A stretch of 31,311 nt of DNA, taken from NCBI GenBank assembly GCA_021014945.1, contig MU266615.1, forward strand, positions 1 to 31,311, read 5' to 3'. Both the position numbers and the translations under genes were made by a program. This document shows positions 1-9,950 of this stretch, one piece after another. The notes beneath the pieces are model-generated. The model was given only the letters and a program-made list of their open reading frames with translations, ran no database searches and was not told the DNA's origin. Position 1 is the stretch's first letter; each line of letters starts with the position of its first letter. The DNA is from Leucogyrophana mollusca. Taxonomy: Eukaryota; Basidiomycota; Agaricomycetes; Boletales.

Positions 1-1626
1 GCCTCCACTGACACAAACTGCGGTTCATGGAACCAAGTTCGGTACTCGCTGGACTGGTGTGAAGCGGCAGAGAGATTTGGCCATGTTTCTGCATTGAAGT
101 CCTACAGAGTATCCTTGGCCAATCTCGACCGCCACGTCATCTCAGGGTCATCCATTGTATCACGTCACGAACTCCTGAAAACGATCTCTTCCTCCTTAGC
201 GGCCAATGCTGCATCTTGCGCTCTTCGTCGAAACGAGCCCGCTACTGCAGTGGAACTACTGGAGCAGGGAAGGGGGATAATATGGACGCAGATGGCAAAC
301 CTCCATACCCCTCTCCAGCAGCTTTCTGACGTGAATGCACAAGGCAAAAGGCTGGCGACGGATCTTCAGCGACTCAGTGCGGAGCTTGACAGGTCGTCTG
401 GACGGCTGCGGGATGGCGAGGACGGTGGTTCTCGGGACGAAGAAGCACGACACCACCGAAGCCTGACCCAAAAATGGGATTCCGTCGTGTGCGAAGTACG
501 ACGGCTGGAGGGTTTCTCTCGCTTTCTGTTACCTCCCCTCTATTCCGATCTCCAGCTGGCTGCTATTGAGGGTCCCGTCGTCATCATCAACGCCAGTAAA
601 TATTCCTGCGACGCACTCATTGTTCTCCGGGATGGTCCTCCGAATTGTGTACCCCTTAGAAATATCACTCTGCAAGACGTCACTCAATTGGAGTTGGATT
701 TCGCTCGCATCCTGAAGACTCATTCAATTTCTAGTGATGCTGGGCACGAGAACGGCAGGCGGAACGAGTTATTCTCTCTACTCCGATCACTTTGGGATTA
801 CGTCGTGCATCCCATTGTCCAGGTGTTAGGGAATATTCAGATCCCAGCAGCTTCGCGGATCTGGTTGTGCCCGACGTCGAAGTTCACATCGCTGCCGTTG
901 CATGCTGCCGCTCCATTCCGCAAGCGCGAGCTGGGCCTGTCCGATCTATACATCACATCATACACTCCAACGCTCTCGGCCCTTATCAGGGCGAGGAAAG
1001 ATAACACCATAGCTTCGGGGATCACTCCAAAGTTCGCTGCAATTGGCCAAGCCATGCCCAGCAGCGGAAGTCACGAAAAGGAGCTCCTCACGGTGAATAC
1101 GGAACTCGACCTCGTTCTACGCCAATTGCCATCATCCGTACCTTCCACGCGTTTAGCTGATACTGCTGCCACGAATCGCGCCGCACTGGACGCCCTCTGC
1201 GAGAACTCTTGGGTTCACTTTGCTTGTCATGGTAAACAAGACACGACTCAGGCCTTTAACTCTTGTTTTTCCATGCACGACAAGCCCCTCTCCCTGCTCG
1301 ACATCATTCGCGCCAATATCCCTCACCCAGAGTTCGCTTTTCTCTCCGCCTGTCACACTGCGGTTGGGGATGCGACAACGCCGGACGAAGTCATCCATCT
1401 AGCTGCAGGGATGCAGTTTGCGGGGTTCAAGAGCGTCATCGGGACGATGTGGGCTGTCGACGACGAGATCGCTCACCACATGGTCTCGGCGTTCTACGAG
1501 AATATGTTCAAGCACGGGATGGACTACACAAAGGCGGCAGCGTCACTGAACATAGCCATGCGGACGGTCAACAAGAAAGCAGTCCCCCTCGAGCAGAGGA
1601 TCGTGTTCGTTCACATCGGAGCTTAA
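1..1626 (+). CDS. CHAT-domain protein, 5' end outside the window
   Basis: The frame is open from base 1 to the TAA at 1624-1626, so the true start lies upstream; a TTG at 94 is not a credible start. The first residues (LDWCEAAERFGHVSALKSYR) look like the last TPR-type helices that precede CHAT domains in basidiomycete proteins. The C-terminal half is the CHAT fold, a clan CD caspase-like peptidase: a hydrophobic strand followed by the catalytic His in VHFACHG (codon 410 counted from base 1) and the catalytic Cys in FLSACHTAVGD (codon 451). The domain then ends in the usual way with GTMWAVDDEIA and a final FVHIGA. Both catalytic residues are present, so it is probably active. In fungi such TPR-CHAT proteins form large families, and in bacteria CHAT peptidases act in regulated cell death; the target here is unknown. 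No intron is needed in the visible part. Confidence 0.9.
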   Translation, partial: ASTDTNCGSWNQVRYSLDWCEAAERFGHVSALKSYRVSLANLDRHVISGSSIVSRHELLKTISSSLAANAASCALRRNEPATAVELLEQGRGIIWTQMANLHTPLQQLSDVNAQGKRLATDLQRLSAELDRSSGRLRDGEDGGSRDEEARHHRSLTQKWDSVVCEVRRLEGFSRFLLPPLYSDLQLAAIEGPVVIINASKYSCDALIVLRDGPPNCVPLRNITLQDVTQLELDFARILKTHSISSDAGHENGRRNELFSLLRSLWDYVVHPIVQVLGNIQIPAASRIWLCPTSKFTSLPLHAAAPFRKRELGLSDLYITSYTPTLSALIRARKDNTIASGITPKFAAIGQAMPSSGSHEKELLTVNTELDLVLRQLPSSVPSTRLADTAATNRAALDALCENSWVHFACHGKQDTTQAFNSCFSMHDKPLSLLDIIRANIPHPEFAFLSACHTAVGDATTPDEVIHLAAGMQFAGFKSVIGTMWAVDDEIAHHMVSAFYENMFKHGMDYTKAAASLNIAMRTVNKKAVPLEQRIVFVHIGA

Positions 1627-2578
1627 CGCTGTCTGATAATTGACGCTGCGTCGATATTGATGGTGAGTTTTATTACTCCTCATAACGTCGACATTAACTG
1701 ATGACTTCCTCTCAGCTCGTATTGGGTTCGACTTGTGCTTCATATCGTTGGCACCGAAGTTGTCATGATTACCAGCAAGGGATGTATAAATGTGCGACTT
1801 TGTATATATATTCTCCTTTCTAATGTCTAGCGCGCTGTCACCAACGTAGACGGATTTCTACTAGAACTATCCACCTCGTTTTGCATTGATCATCTTTCTC
1901 AATCTTTGTCTGATGTCAAGGTCCGTCACGGTCAAGGGTCTCATTCCTAGTTTGACTACCATCATGCATCATGGTAGATATGCATCGCTAACCAGCGCCC
2001 ACCTTGCTCCTCACAGCCTGACGTGATACCTGCGGCGTCGCCTAACCAATCATGAGGCATGAATCCGACTCTTGCGGTCGATCCTATCGCGCACCTTGGC
2101 GGAGGAGGTGCGAGGCAGGGGGGGTGGATATCGCGGCTGCGTAGGCGGACTCGGCGTCGGCGTACCGGCCGCGCTTATATTTTTCTGTGCCGAGAGATTT
2201 GTGCGTCCCGGAGGCGGCGAGCGCGGAGGGGGACGCGGAGACTGTTTAGCGAGTGGTGAATCTGATTGGGGACGGGGCGCGGGGGGGTAGGCGGGCATCT
2301 AGCACGGCTCCTCAAATCTGTTTGATTGCGTAGGACTCCACCGAGCGCGCCACTGGTCCCATTCACCAGGGGTTCTCACCCGCCACATGCGTCGGCCGAA
2401 CGCCTGTCGTATACAAAGCCACCAGGTCATCGACTTGGCACCGCAGCGCCTTGTCTTTCTCCACGCGATCTCTCTTGAATACGCTCTGAACATGATTTTG
2501 CGAACATACGGCCTCAGCCTCTCGAGCTGCACACGCCGTGTCGCCGTCGTCTGCAAGGAGAAGAAGATCACCGGGGCA
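1627..2578. other. Intergenic / unassigned region after the CHAT gene
   Basis: This holds the 3' flank of the CHAT gene, with AT-rich TGTATATATA-like stretches near 1800, then a strongly G/C-skewed block at about 2090-2300 rich in GGAGG and CGGCG. Apparent reading frames in that block on both strands are low-complexity Arg/Gly/Pro strings and are not believed. At 2363-2578 the minus strand has one open stretch that joins in frame to the transposon remnant through a predicted 48-base GT-AG intron. It ends at a TGA at 2363-2365, but I recognise nothing in it. Confidence 0.45.
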
Positions 2579-2943
2579 CTAATCTCCGTCAACCTCACCA
2601 AGGGCAATCAGAAGGCCACCCTCCTTCATCACACACCAGGCCTTTGGACAGGTGCCATACGTCGTGCGTCCCCCGCTAGGATTTCTCCACTTGCGGTCCC
2701 GCATTGTTTGGTTTGTGTCTGGAACATCGCCGACCTTATCGAACCACTGAACAACTCCGCACTGGTATATGGTGCCATCGGACTTGAGCGAAATACCCTC
2801 GCAACGTCCATACCGCGCATGTCGTCGGGCCCCGGAATTGTGTTGACGAAAACATAGTCGTATCAAGCGTACGGTTTCCTCCACTTTGGGCAAGCACGAA
2901 TGCGCTCCCTGCGCGTGCCGCCGATGCCCTTTTCGTAGTATCC
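2579..2943 (-). pseudogene. Degenerate C-terminal part of a KDZ/Plavaka-type transposon protein
   Basis: On the minus strand a broken reading frame resembles the conserved tail found in basidiomycete KDZ/Plavaka transposon proteins: a stretch like YDYVFVNT, then MRGMDVARV, then YQCGVVQWFDKVGDVPD. The pieces lie in different frames. An in-frame TGA interrupts just before YDYVF (2863-2865), and the frame changes near 2790 between MRGMDVARV and the following segment. No transposase catalytic region is visible upstream, and I found no terminal repeats. It is therefore an old, decayed fragment. The family assignment is from motif memory, not from a search. Confidence 0.6.
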
Positions 2944-3322
2944 GCGGTCAACTTGGCTAACAGCTGCTTGAGGGCAGTGTTGCAAGGTAACAGATTGATC
3001 ACGAACCTAGGCCCACGTAGAATACGTTACGGCTTATTTGATGCCCTGTACAAACCCCAGTCCGATCATTGGGATTGAACGCACCCATAACCGTAAAGGG
3101 GATGATCAAGTGCACTGATTTGCGCTCTGACTGCCAGGTATTGGTATTGAACTGGCGCATCCTTTGTAGTGCCCACATGCTCCAGAAATCCTCATCCCAC
3201 ATAGGCTGCCGTCCCAGATTACGAAGACTCTGCTGTTTAAAAGCTTCTGTCGAGAGTGCTGAACACTTTGTCGTAGATGAAAAAACACGGAAGGATTTCG
3301 CAGCACGACGATATCGCCAATG

Positions 3323-4115
3323 TTATGAGGCGTCTTTTTCGAGTCCGCGTGGGATGGTAAGACTCCTGTCAGGGCTATTGCTTCGAGAAGACTGCGCTTG
3401 AGGCTCGATCGCGGGGGAGTCGGGGGTGAGGGGCGAGAGTGAGGGGGTGCGCTCGAAGGTCGACGAGGGGGAGGAGGGAAAGCGTGAGTCATCGGATAGC
3501 GGCGGGGGCACGAACAATGCCTTCACCTTGAGGCTGGACCCGTCGCCCCTGGCGTCGAGGGCGGCCTGGAGGTCAGCGGCGTAGCAGTTCTGGAATGAGC
3601 GGCGCTGGCTGATCTCGATGGAGATCGCACGCAGATCGGCTGCGATCCCGCGTAGGGACGTGCCCTCGCCCCCGCCGTCGCCGTCGCCGTCAGAGATAGG
3701 CGCGAGGCCACAGATGATGCGGGCGAGGTCGTGCTGGTGCTGTGGGGCGAGGCTCTGGATGCGCGGGACGGCGGCGGACCAGACGCGCAGGAAGGATGGT
3801 CGGGGGGAGAGGTCGAGTGGGGGGGACGTCTTTGAGCGGCGGGGGAGCGAGACGGAGGTGGGCTAGGTGGTGCTGCGGAGGGCGGCGAAGTAGAGGCAGA
3901 GGGCAGGGCCTGGCGGGGAGGGAGTGGTGAGCAGGGAGGGAGTGGGCTAATGAGAGGGACACACCTTTTATGATGAGATCGCCTTCTGCACTTGCGAGGA
4001 CATCGGGATCGAGGAGCTTCTCGATCTTGGCCTGGGTGAGGGAGGACTTGAGGTAGCTGTGGAAACTGTCTTGCGCATATTCTTCTGGTAGCATCTGCCT
4101 GTCGGCGGACATCAT
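3323..4115 (-). pseudogene. Unidentified two-exon gene interrupted by an in-frame stop
   Basis: From an ATG at 4115 a first exon runs to 3965. A 55-base intron (3910-3964, GTGTGT...CCAG) then joins in frame to a second exon whose frame reads LCLYFAALRS. This frame meets a TAG at 3863-3865 and then stays open to 3323, with sensible amphipathic sequence such as SFLRVWSAAVPRIQSL and ISQRRSFQNCYAADLQ. The good splice site and the quality of the sequence on both sides of the stop suggest one former gene with a nonsense mutation, or a sequence error. The end is a Ser/Pro-rich stretch that stops abruptly, and the transposon remnant begins not far beyond, so the original 3' end may be lost. The protein family is not recognised. 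The overlapping 200-residue Pro/Ser-rich frame is only a shadow of the GC-rich exon. Confidence 0.5.
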
Positions 4116-5035
4116 TGCGGTGGTTCTTCAAGCTTCAGCTTCGAGTCGGAATCCAAGAGGCCTAAGCACGGCATGAAATCATTGATCAAGTCCCGGACGC
4201 TATTCGTTTGCAACGTTTTGGGCCAAAAGTGGAGTTTTGTGGCGAAAGAGTAGTTGCCTTACCCGGGCTTTGGTGCGTCCAATTTGGCAAGGCGCTGTCA
4301 CTTTCGAGGCAAAGGGAGTACTCGGAGTACTGCAGTGTCGAGTGAGGCGGTAAAGTGCTGCGCCAGAGCATGCAAGTGCAGCGGGTACAGTCCAATATGA
4401 AGGTTTCCCACGGGGGTCGCGTGCTGCAGCAGTGCTGCGGCATGTTGCGACAGTGATCCAGCATTCTCTCCTTGCCACCGCCCGCATCAGTACGACTTGG
4501 TCACCAATCTAAATCGCGGAATGAAAGCAAAATGTGCTGCATGCGTGGCAGCTCCCAACCTTCGACGTGTCCCGTGACGCTCGGGCGGTGGGCACGGCTG
4601 GATGGGCGTGTTATTCTAGCACGAACGCTAGGGTCATATGCGCTGAGTTGTGATTAGCATCCTCCCATCGCCGCGGTTACACAGCTCCAGGCTTTTAGTC
4701 CCTCGCAGGCGGACCGGGTGTTCAAAGGAAGACAGTCGTTCCCCCCCCAACAATCCATGCTTCCATGCTTGTCAGACAATGGGCAATGCTACTACATAGC
4801 CTGAGATATATTAATAGACATTGGACACAGCAAGTTAGGCCGACATAAAGGCTACAGCCATTTGCGTTGAGCTCTTATCGGCACCCCCCAGCATTTGACA
4901 TCAGCCAAGGTGAGCAAACATGTTCCAGTTCGAAAGCACTCTGATCTGAACGAGAACAACCTCCAGACTCCTATCGTATTACAGCGCAACCAGTGCAAAT
5001 ATTCTAAAATCCCACCTGCAGTACGTGTCCAAACA
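4116..5035. other. Intergenic region and 5' leader of the first HET gene
   Basis: Apart from the first ~350 bases, where I see nothing, this region is recognisably similar to the leader of the second HET gene (about 10575-10898). Shared blocks include AAAATGTGCTG, AGCACGAACGCT and GCCAAGGTGAGCAAA. A 5'-UTR intron is predicted at 4910-5021 (GTGAGC...CTGCAG), matching 10768-10884 in the second gene. Relative to that gene, about 230 extra bases sit between roughly 4660 and 4880, flanked by two related versions of the same TGCGYTGAG-containing segment. This suggests an insertion or local duplication in the promoter. Confidence 0.5.
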
Positions 5036-6845
5036 ATGTCTCGAATGTGTGATGTCGATCTCTTGTCGGACAGGTGTACTGGCACCATGTACCTTCTGAA
5101 CACATCCACCCTTAAGCTCGAACAGCCCCGGAAATTCCCCGAGTACGCCATCCTATCCCACGTTTGGGGCGAGGAGGAGGTAACCTTTCGCGACATCAAC
5201 GGGCGCTACGCAGCGAGATTGGAAGGATACAAAAAAATCAAGCGTTGTTGCGCGCAAGCACGCGCGGACGGATACAAATATGCGTGGATCGATACTTGTT
5301 GCATCGACAAAAGCAGCAGCGCCGAACTTTCAGAGGCGATAAACTCTATGTATCGCTGGTACGAGGACGCCGCAGTTTGCTATGCATACCTTGCAGACGT
5401 ACCGAGCGACGAGAACCCAGTCGATGAACGCTCCAAGTTTCGCAACAGCAGGTATTTTAAGAGGGGATGGACTTTACAAGAGGTTATAGCGTCTAAGATA
5501 GTGGAATTCTTCGCCGAGGATTGGGTCAAGATAGCCACCAGAGAAAGCGAGACATTTGTGATCGCGGAGGTTACCGGCGTGGACTGGAGGGTCTTGTCAA
5601 AAAGACTGTCGTTGGCGAATGTCAGCGTCGCAAAGAAGATGTCTTGGGCTTCGGAGAGAAAAACGACGAGAGTAGAAGACAGGGCGTACTCGTTGATGGG
5701 ACTTTTTGGAGTTCACATGCCGCTACTGTACGGAGAAGGAGAGAACGCATTTATCAGGCTCCAGCACGAAATCATGAGGACGTCGAACGACCAGAGCATA
5801 TTCGCCTGGGGGATCACTCCTACATCTTATTCGCGCTTATCCGCTCCTTCGTCCTTGCTTGCTTCTTCGCCCTCTAACTTCCGTCACTGCGCCAAAGTCG
5901 ACCGAATCCTGCCCAGCGATTTTTTGGCTCTCTTCCCATCATTCCTAACCGAGGATATCCCAATTAAGTCCCAGTTTTCCGTGACCAACAGCGGCATCCA
6001 AATTACCCTGCCCATTAAAAGCACTCGGTCCGGGCACACAGCGGCGCTTGCCTGCGTCGACACCTCGGACACGTCAAGCTGTTTCGTTTGCCTTAATCTC
6101 CATCGTGACCGGGACGGTATCTATTGGAGGACCCAGATAGATTGCGTTGTTGAAACGGAGCCCCGCGACGAGTATATCATCAAAGATGTCATGATGGCCC
6201 TCGCGACGAGTATACCCTCAAGGATGTCATTCAAGCCGCGGCCACTGGTACCCCTTCAAATGAACCTCGACTTCCGGTCAGCCATTCAAGAAGGCTTTGT
6301 GCTTTGCAGTCTGCCGCCAGAGCGGCATCATTCACTTAAACTTGGGGACGGAAGCTTTGTGAGGGAAGCATTTAACGGCCTGAACGGCTCGGAACACATT
6401 CTCGCTTTCAGGGATGGGACCGGCAGGGGATTTGTAGTGACCATAGGGGAGTGGTGGACTCGTGTGTGTATCCATGTGACTGTGGTCACCTTCTCTTCCT
6501 CCCCCTCCAACGTCGACACCAACTATGATCCTCCAGACCATACTTTGGTGGACGGGTTCGGTGGTTGCGAGAGCGCTTCTCATTGGGCAAGCTCGCTTCT
6601 GCCGCTCGGGAAGAGGGTGACAGTGACATACCTGGAAACAGGACTGAAGGTATTCAACGTCACCATCGCTGTGCACCCCGACGCGCACAGGTATGTTCGT
6701 GAGTACCCTTTCTCCCTTTTATATCGATCAGCATGATAATTTCGGTGTGCCACAAGGCAAGACATCACAGTCACAATCATCACAGTCACGATCTCAATGG
6801 CTCCGAACAATTCAGTTCAGCAAAGTCGGACTGCTTGAAGGATAA
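5036..6845 (+). CDS. HET-domain protein, copy 1 (heterokaryon incompatibility type)
   Basis: Predicted CDS join(5036..6698, 6757..6845), 583 residues. The start is the ATG at 5036, because the sister gene at 10899 begins with the same MSRM context and the open frame upstream is a leader intron. The HET domain fills residues ~20-270, with its hallmark blocks: YAILSHVWGEEEV (37-49), YAWIDTCCIDK (82-92), RYFKRGWTLQEV (139-150) and AYSLMGLFGVHMPLLYGEGE further on. HET domains trigger growth arrest or death after non-self recognition in fungi. The ~300-residue C-terminal part has no family I recognise and probably carries specificity or effector regulation. A terminal 58-base intron (6699-6756) is supported because all three paralogues keep a GTRAGY donor at the same codon; splicing gives a short Ser/Gln-rich tail. 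Without splicing the frame would end at 6736. Confidence 0.88.
6164..6235 (+). repeat. Imperfect 38-bp tandem duplication inside HET copy 1
   Basis: Two adjacent related segments start with CGCGACGAGTATA, at 6164 and at 6202. The period is 38 bases, not a multiple of three, so the second unit is read in another frame. The third HET copy has a single unit at the matching place (RDEYLLKDII). The sequence after the duplication is again in the frame shared by the paralogues, so another indel must compensate. Confidence 0.65.
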
Positions 6846-6882
6846 GCTTCAGTGGCTCCAAGCCCAGCAGTACCTCACAATG

Positions 6883-7023
6883 CTGTACCGTTACGACCGA
6901 GGATTCGATGATTTTTCCTTTTTTCCGCAGCTGATTGTACCCCGATTTATTATCGGGGCACATCGACGAGGAGTTTTTTCTCGCATCGTGACGCGCGACA
7001 AAGCCTCTATCGTAATGGCACAG
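6883..7023. mobile_element. 141-bp MITE-like element with terminal inverted repeats, TA target
   Basis: Comparison of the three HET 3' flanks shows that copy 1 carries an extra ~140 bases at a place where the others read simply ...CCTCACA(A/T)TA(G/T)CGG... The insert begins CTGTACCGTTACGACCGAGG (6883-6902). Its other end (7004-7023), read on the minus strand, begins CTGTGCCATTACGATAGAGG, which matches at 16 of 20 positions. The flanks are TG (6881-6882) and TA (7024-7025), consistent with a TA target-site duplication with one change, as in Tc1/mariner-type MITEs. There is no coding capacity. Confidence 0.72.
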
Positions 7024-7260
7024 TAGCGGAGATGATGGCGGGGAATCAGGGGCAACATCAGTGCACCAGGGGAAATGGAAGGAGCACGAGGGAGAGTCTG
7101 ACCCGAGTGGTTCCGCTTCCAATGATCAAGTCGAGTCTGAGTCGGCTTGTAAGGAGACTGAAAGCGCAAATGTACAACTTGAACGTGCCTCCTTCATGCT
7201 TATATTTTACTTTTTCGTTTATCTCTCTTACCGATATCTATAAAACACTAGATACATGCT
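7024..7260 (+). repeat. Conserved 3' block of HET copy 1
   Basis: This segment is clearly related to 12882-13100 behind HET copy 2, and its first half to the minus strand around 29620-29760 behind copy 3. In one frame the copies share a peptide-like pattern (ESESACKETESA... against ESESACKDTESA...), but starts and stops do not agree between copies. It is either 3' UTR duplicated with the gene or the relic of a further exon. Confidence 0.55.
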
Positions 7261-9453
7261 TTACTTTCCCCTGACGATTCTTAAACAGAGACGGTTTCGA
7301 CCTCCCCTGCCCTGATTCCCCCGCTCGAATATCCGACTCTCGCATGAACATTTCCACGATCCAGCCAATTTCCTGGTCAATTTCACTTACTGAATCTGTT
7401 GTTCACATTCCCGAACACGGTATGTCAGGAATGCCTGACCACTACTGGCTGCCAACGGGGAATGTCCGTTGTGCATCACCGCTTGTTGCTGAGCAGTAAA
7501 GAGTCATGTACGCGCTACATCAATGCTCAGCCGACAAAATAACCGCACCCACCCAGCCTGCTTGACTCTGCCGATGACTACTCTCCTCGCGATATCCTGA
7601 AACGACCACGCGGTGGGGGGGTGGGGTGGGGTCAGGGTGGTCCATGTTGCTGCCATGCGAGGCAGTAGGGAGCCTGGGAAAGAGGTGAACGGATACACAG
7701 CACACGCAGTGCCAAAAACAAATAAGCTTCCACTTCACAGGGAATGAGGGCGCTCAAGTGAGTATGGGCTCAGGAGCGACCACGGCGCAAAAAGCCATAG
7801 TCAGGCTGGGCGGTAGTCTTAAGTAAGTCAGCATTCCAAGGATCGCATTCGCAGGGGGCCTTCAAAGGGTCGCACGGCCTTGGCAGGCTACCATCACTGC
7901 CTACTGCCCACGTGGACACGGAAGACTCACCAAGAGCGCATTGCCGTTGAGATCCGGGACCGAGTTTGGGATGATATTGTACCAGGTTGCTTCCAAATAA
8001 TGCAACGCGGGACGTCTCGGGCGCAAACAACTAACAGACACATACACACGTACCGGACTCTGTCCCGCTCTCACCATGACATCACCACGGGTCCGCTGTC
8101 GATATGAAGTTGAACACAAGTAAGCAGTATACCAGTCCAGAAAGCCACCATAAACTTGCATCCCTATCGATAGCAAAGAGTCAGCAGGGGGATGCACTAA
8201 GGGGGATCGTGCGAGCCTGTGAGTGCGACTCGTCCGTCGCACATTACCCGTCACCACCATCGATCGACGATTGCAAAGGCGTCGTTCAATTTTTTACTGT
8301 GTAGCATTAGGCATTTCGAGGGAGTCAGTGAAGAATTTTATGGACCTACTTATTTGATCCCCTTGATCCCCAGCGACGAGAACACCTGTGACCTCCCAGC
8401 ACGTATCCGGTCACCTGGGCTCTGCTGCCTCGACCTCCCATCACAGACTGAAATTCTGACAGGACTACTCGCACATCGACGCAGCCGTGAGGACGCTAGG
8501 ACCGAGCCAGTGGACAGGGAAACAAGCTGAGACGCTGGGTCACCCAGAATCTTAACTCAATTCATCAAGCACTCGACGGCTTCGCTCCCCTTCTATGGGT
8601 CTTCTCCCTCGACGCGTCCCCTGCTACCACTGCCTACCAACCCACCAACCCAGTCAGTCATCCAGCTCACCCTGCCCGTCATCTCCCGTGGCTCACGACT
8701 CCACCTTGCATCCTCATCGTGGCGGACATGCTCGCCGCCCGCGCAATACCACCACGTGTGTCGCCGGGGCTTGCTTGTGGGTGATGATCGTGGGGGCGGG
8801 GCTTGTTGGCGGTGATCGTGGGGAGGGGTGATTGGTGGTGCCGACGCTGTTCATGGGGGAGTGCGTGGACAGGAGTCGGGCGACGTGGTTGGCGGGAGCC
8901 GCTGGAGACTCTGGAGAGGGTCGCATAGGTATGGAAAGGGGACGCATGGGCCTGATATATCACGACAAATGCGGCACCGCATCGTCAATGCCCGTCCTCA
9001 GGTGGTGAGGGGTCAGGCAGGGGACGAGACCGAGGGCAAGCCGGGCCGCCAGGCGGTTTGGAGCCCCAGAGCGTTCGCGAAGGCTGCACCGAGAACGGCG
9101 ACACACATAGTGTGCGATGAAGGCCTGGAAAACGGGAAGGGTAGTAAAATCGCTGAGAGAAATGTTGGACAGGTCCCACGCCCTGTCAATTGATACTAGG
9201 ATAGTTCTAGAAACCAGGACTGAGTGAACATGGGCGAGAGACGTGTGGAGGAGGATGGAGACACCAAAGGAATTCGACAGCGGCGCTCTCTAGGTGATGT
9301 AGTCTGCAGGCACAAAGAACTCAGCAACGTGGATCTCTGAGAGGGCGTGTGTGAGCGATAGCTGAATGTGCTGTACGAAGGAGAAAGGAGTGTATGCGTC
9401 GGCGTGACTTGGGTACATCGGGTCAGCATCGGTATCACATTGACAGCACAGGC

Positions 9454-9520
9454 CAGGCTGCGAAGGCTATTATCGCATCGGCGTCGACTCTGTTGTTTAT
9501 GCGACATGAGACGTACCTGT
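9454..9520. repeat. Diverged codon-periodic repeat, unit A
   Basis: Aligns without gaps to 9884-9950, with 47 of 67 positions identical. Twelve of the 20 differences fall on the same position of successive triplets, the pattern left by duplicated coding sequence. On the minus strand this unit reads VDADAIIAFAA. A third, weaker relative (ADADTLITAD) lies at about 9550-9590 on the minus strand. Confidence 0.5.
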
Positions 9521-9883
9521 AATGCTGAGTCCAGCGGTATCGAAGCGTACCTGTCCGCTGTGATCAAGGTGTCCGCGTCCGCCCAAAAGTAGGCAGGCAT
9601 GTGTGATACACGAGTAGGCAGCTGTGCAGTGTGTGGGCGTTAGATCAAAGCGCCTGGATGTGCGTATGGGATGGACGCGCTTGCGTGTGCGTAGCGAAGG
9701 CCAGTGAATGGCCTGCGAAGGTCGGCGCGTGGCAGCGAGGGGATTTGCCTGAGATGGATGGGAGACGTCCTTGTAAGTCCCCGTCTCTCTTCCACACATC
9801 TGTTGACGCCAACACTGCCCCGCCCCCTCCAGTCCTTCCAACAATCAATATTTGCGGCGTTGCGCCGCTCGACGGTGCCGTGG

Positions 9884-9950
9884 CAGGCTGCGAAGGCAAT
9901 CACTGCGTCTGCGTCAAGCCCTTCGCTGATACAGCATGAATCGTGCCTGT
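9884..9950. repeat. Diverged codon-periodic repeat, unit B
   Basis: Partner of unit A at 9454-9520; minus-strand reading LDADAVIAFAA. Both units end next to a possible splice signal. The family is not recognised and no intact gene joins the units. Confidence 0.5.

Noticed and set aside
2387..2857. Plus-strand frame of 156 codons opposite the transposon remnant
   Set aside because: The recognisable motifs are on the minus strand; this is the complementary reading.
3523..4131. Minus-strand frame of 202 codons rich in Pro, Ser and Arg
   Set aside because: Shadow of a GC-rich exon in another frame; the overlapping spliced frame has a proper intron and better amino-acid composition.
4895..5035. 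Extension of HET copy 1 upstream to a TTG codon
   Set aside because: The segment contains a GTGAGC...CAG leader intron conserved in copy 2, and the first ATG in a context shared by both copies is at 5036.
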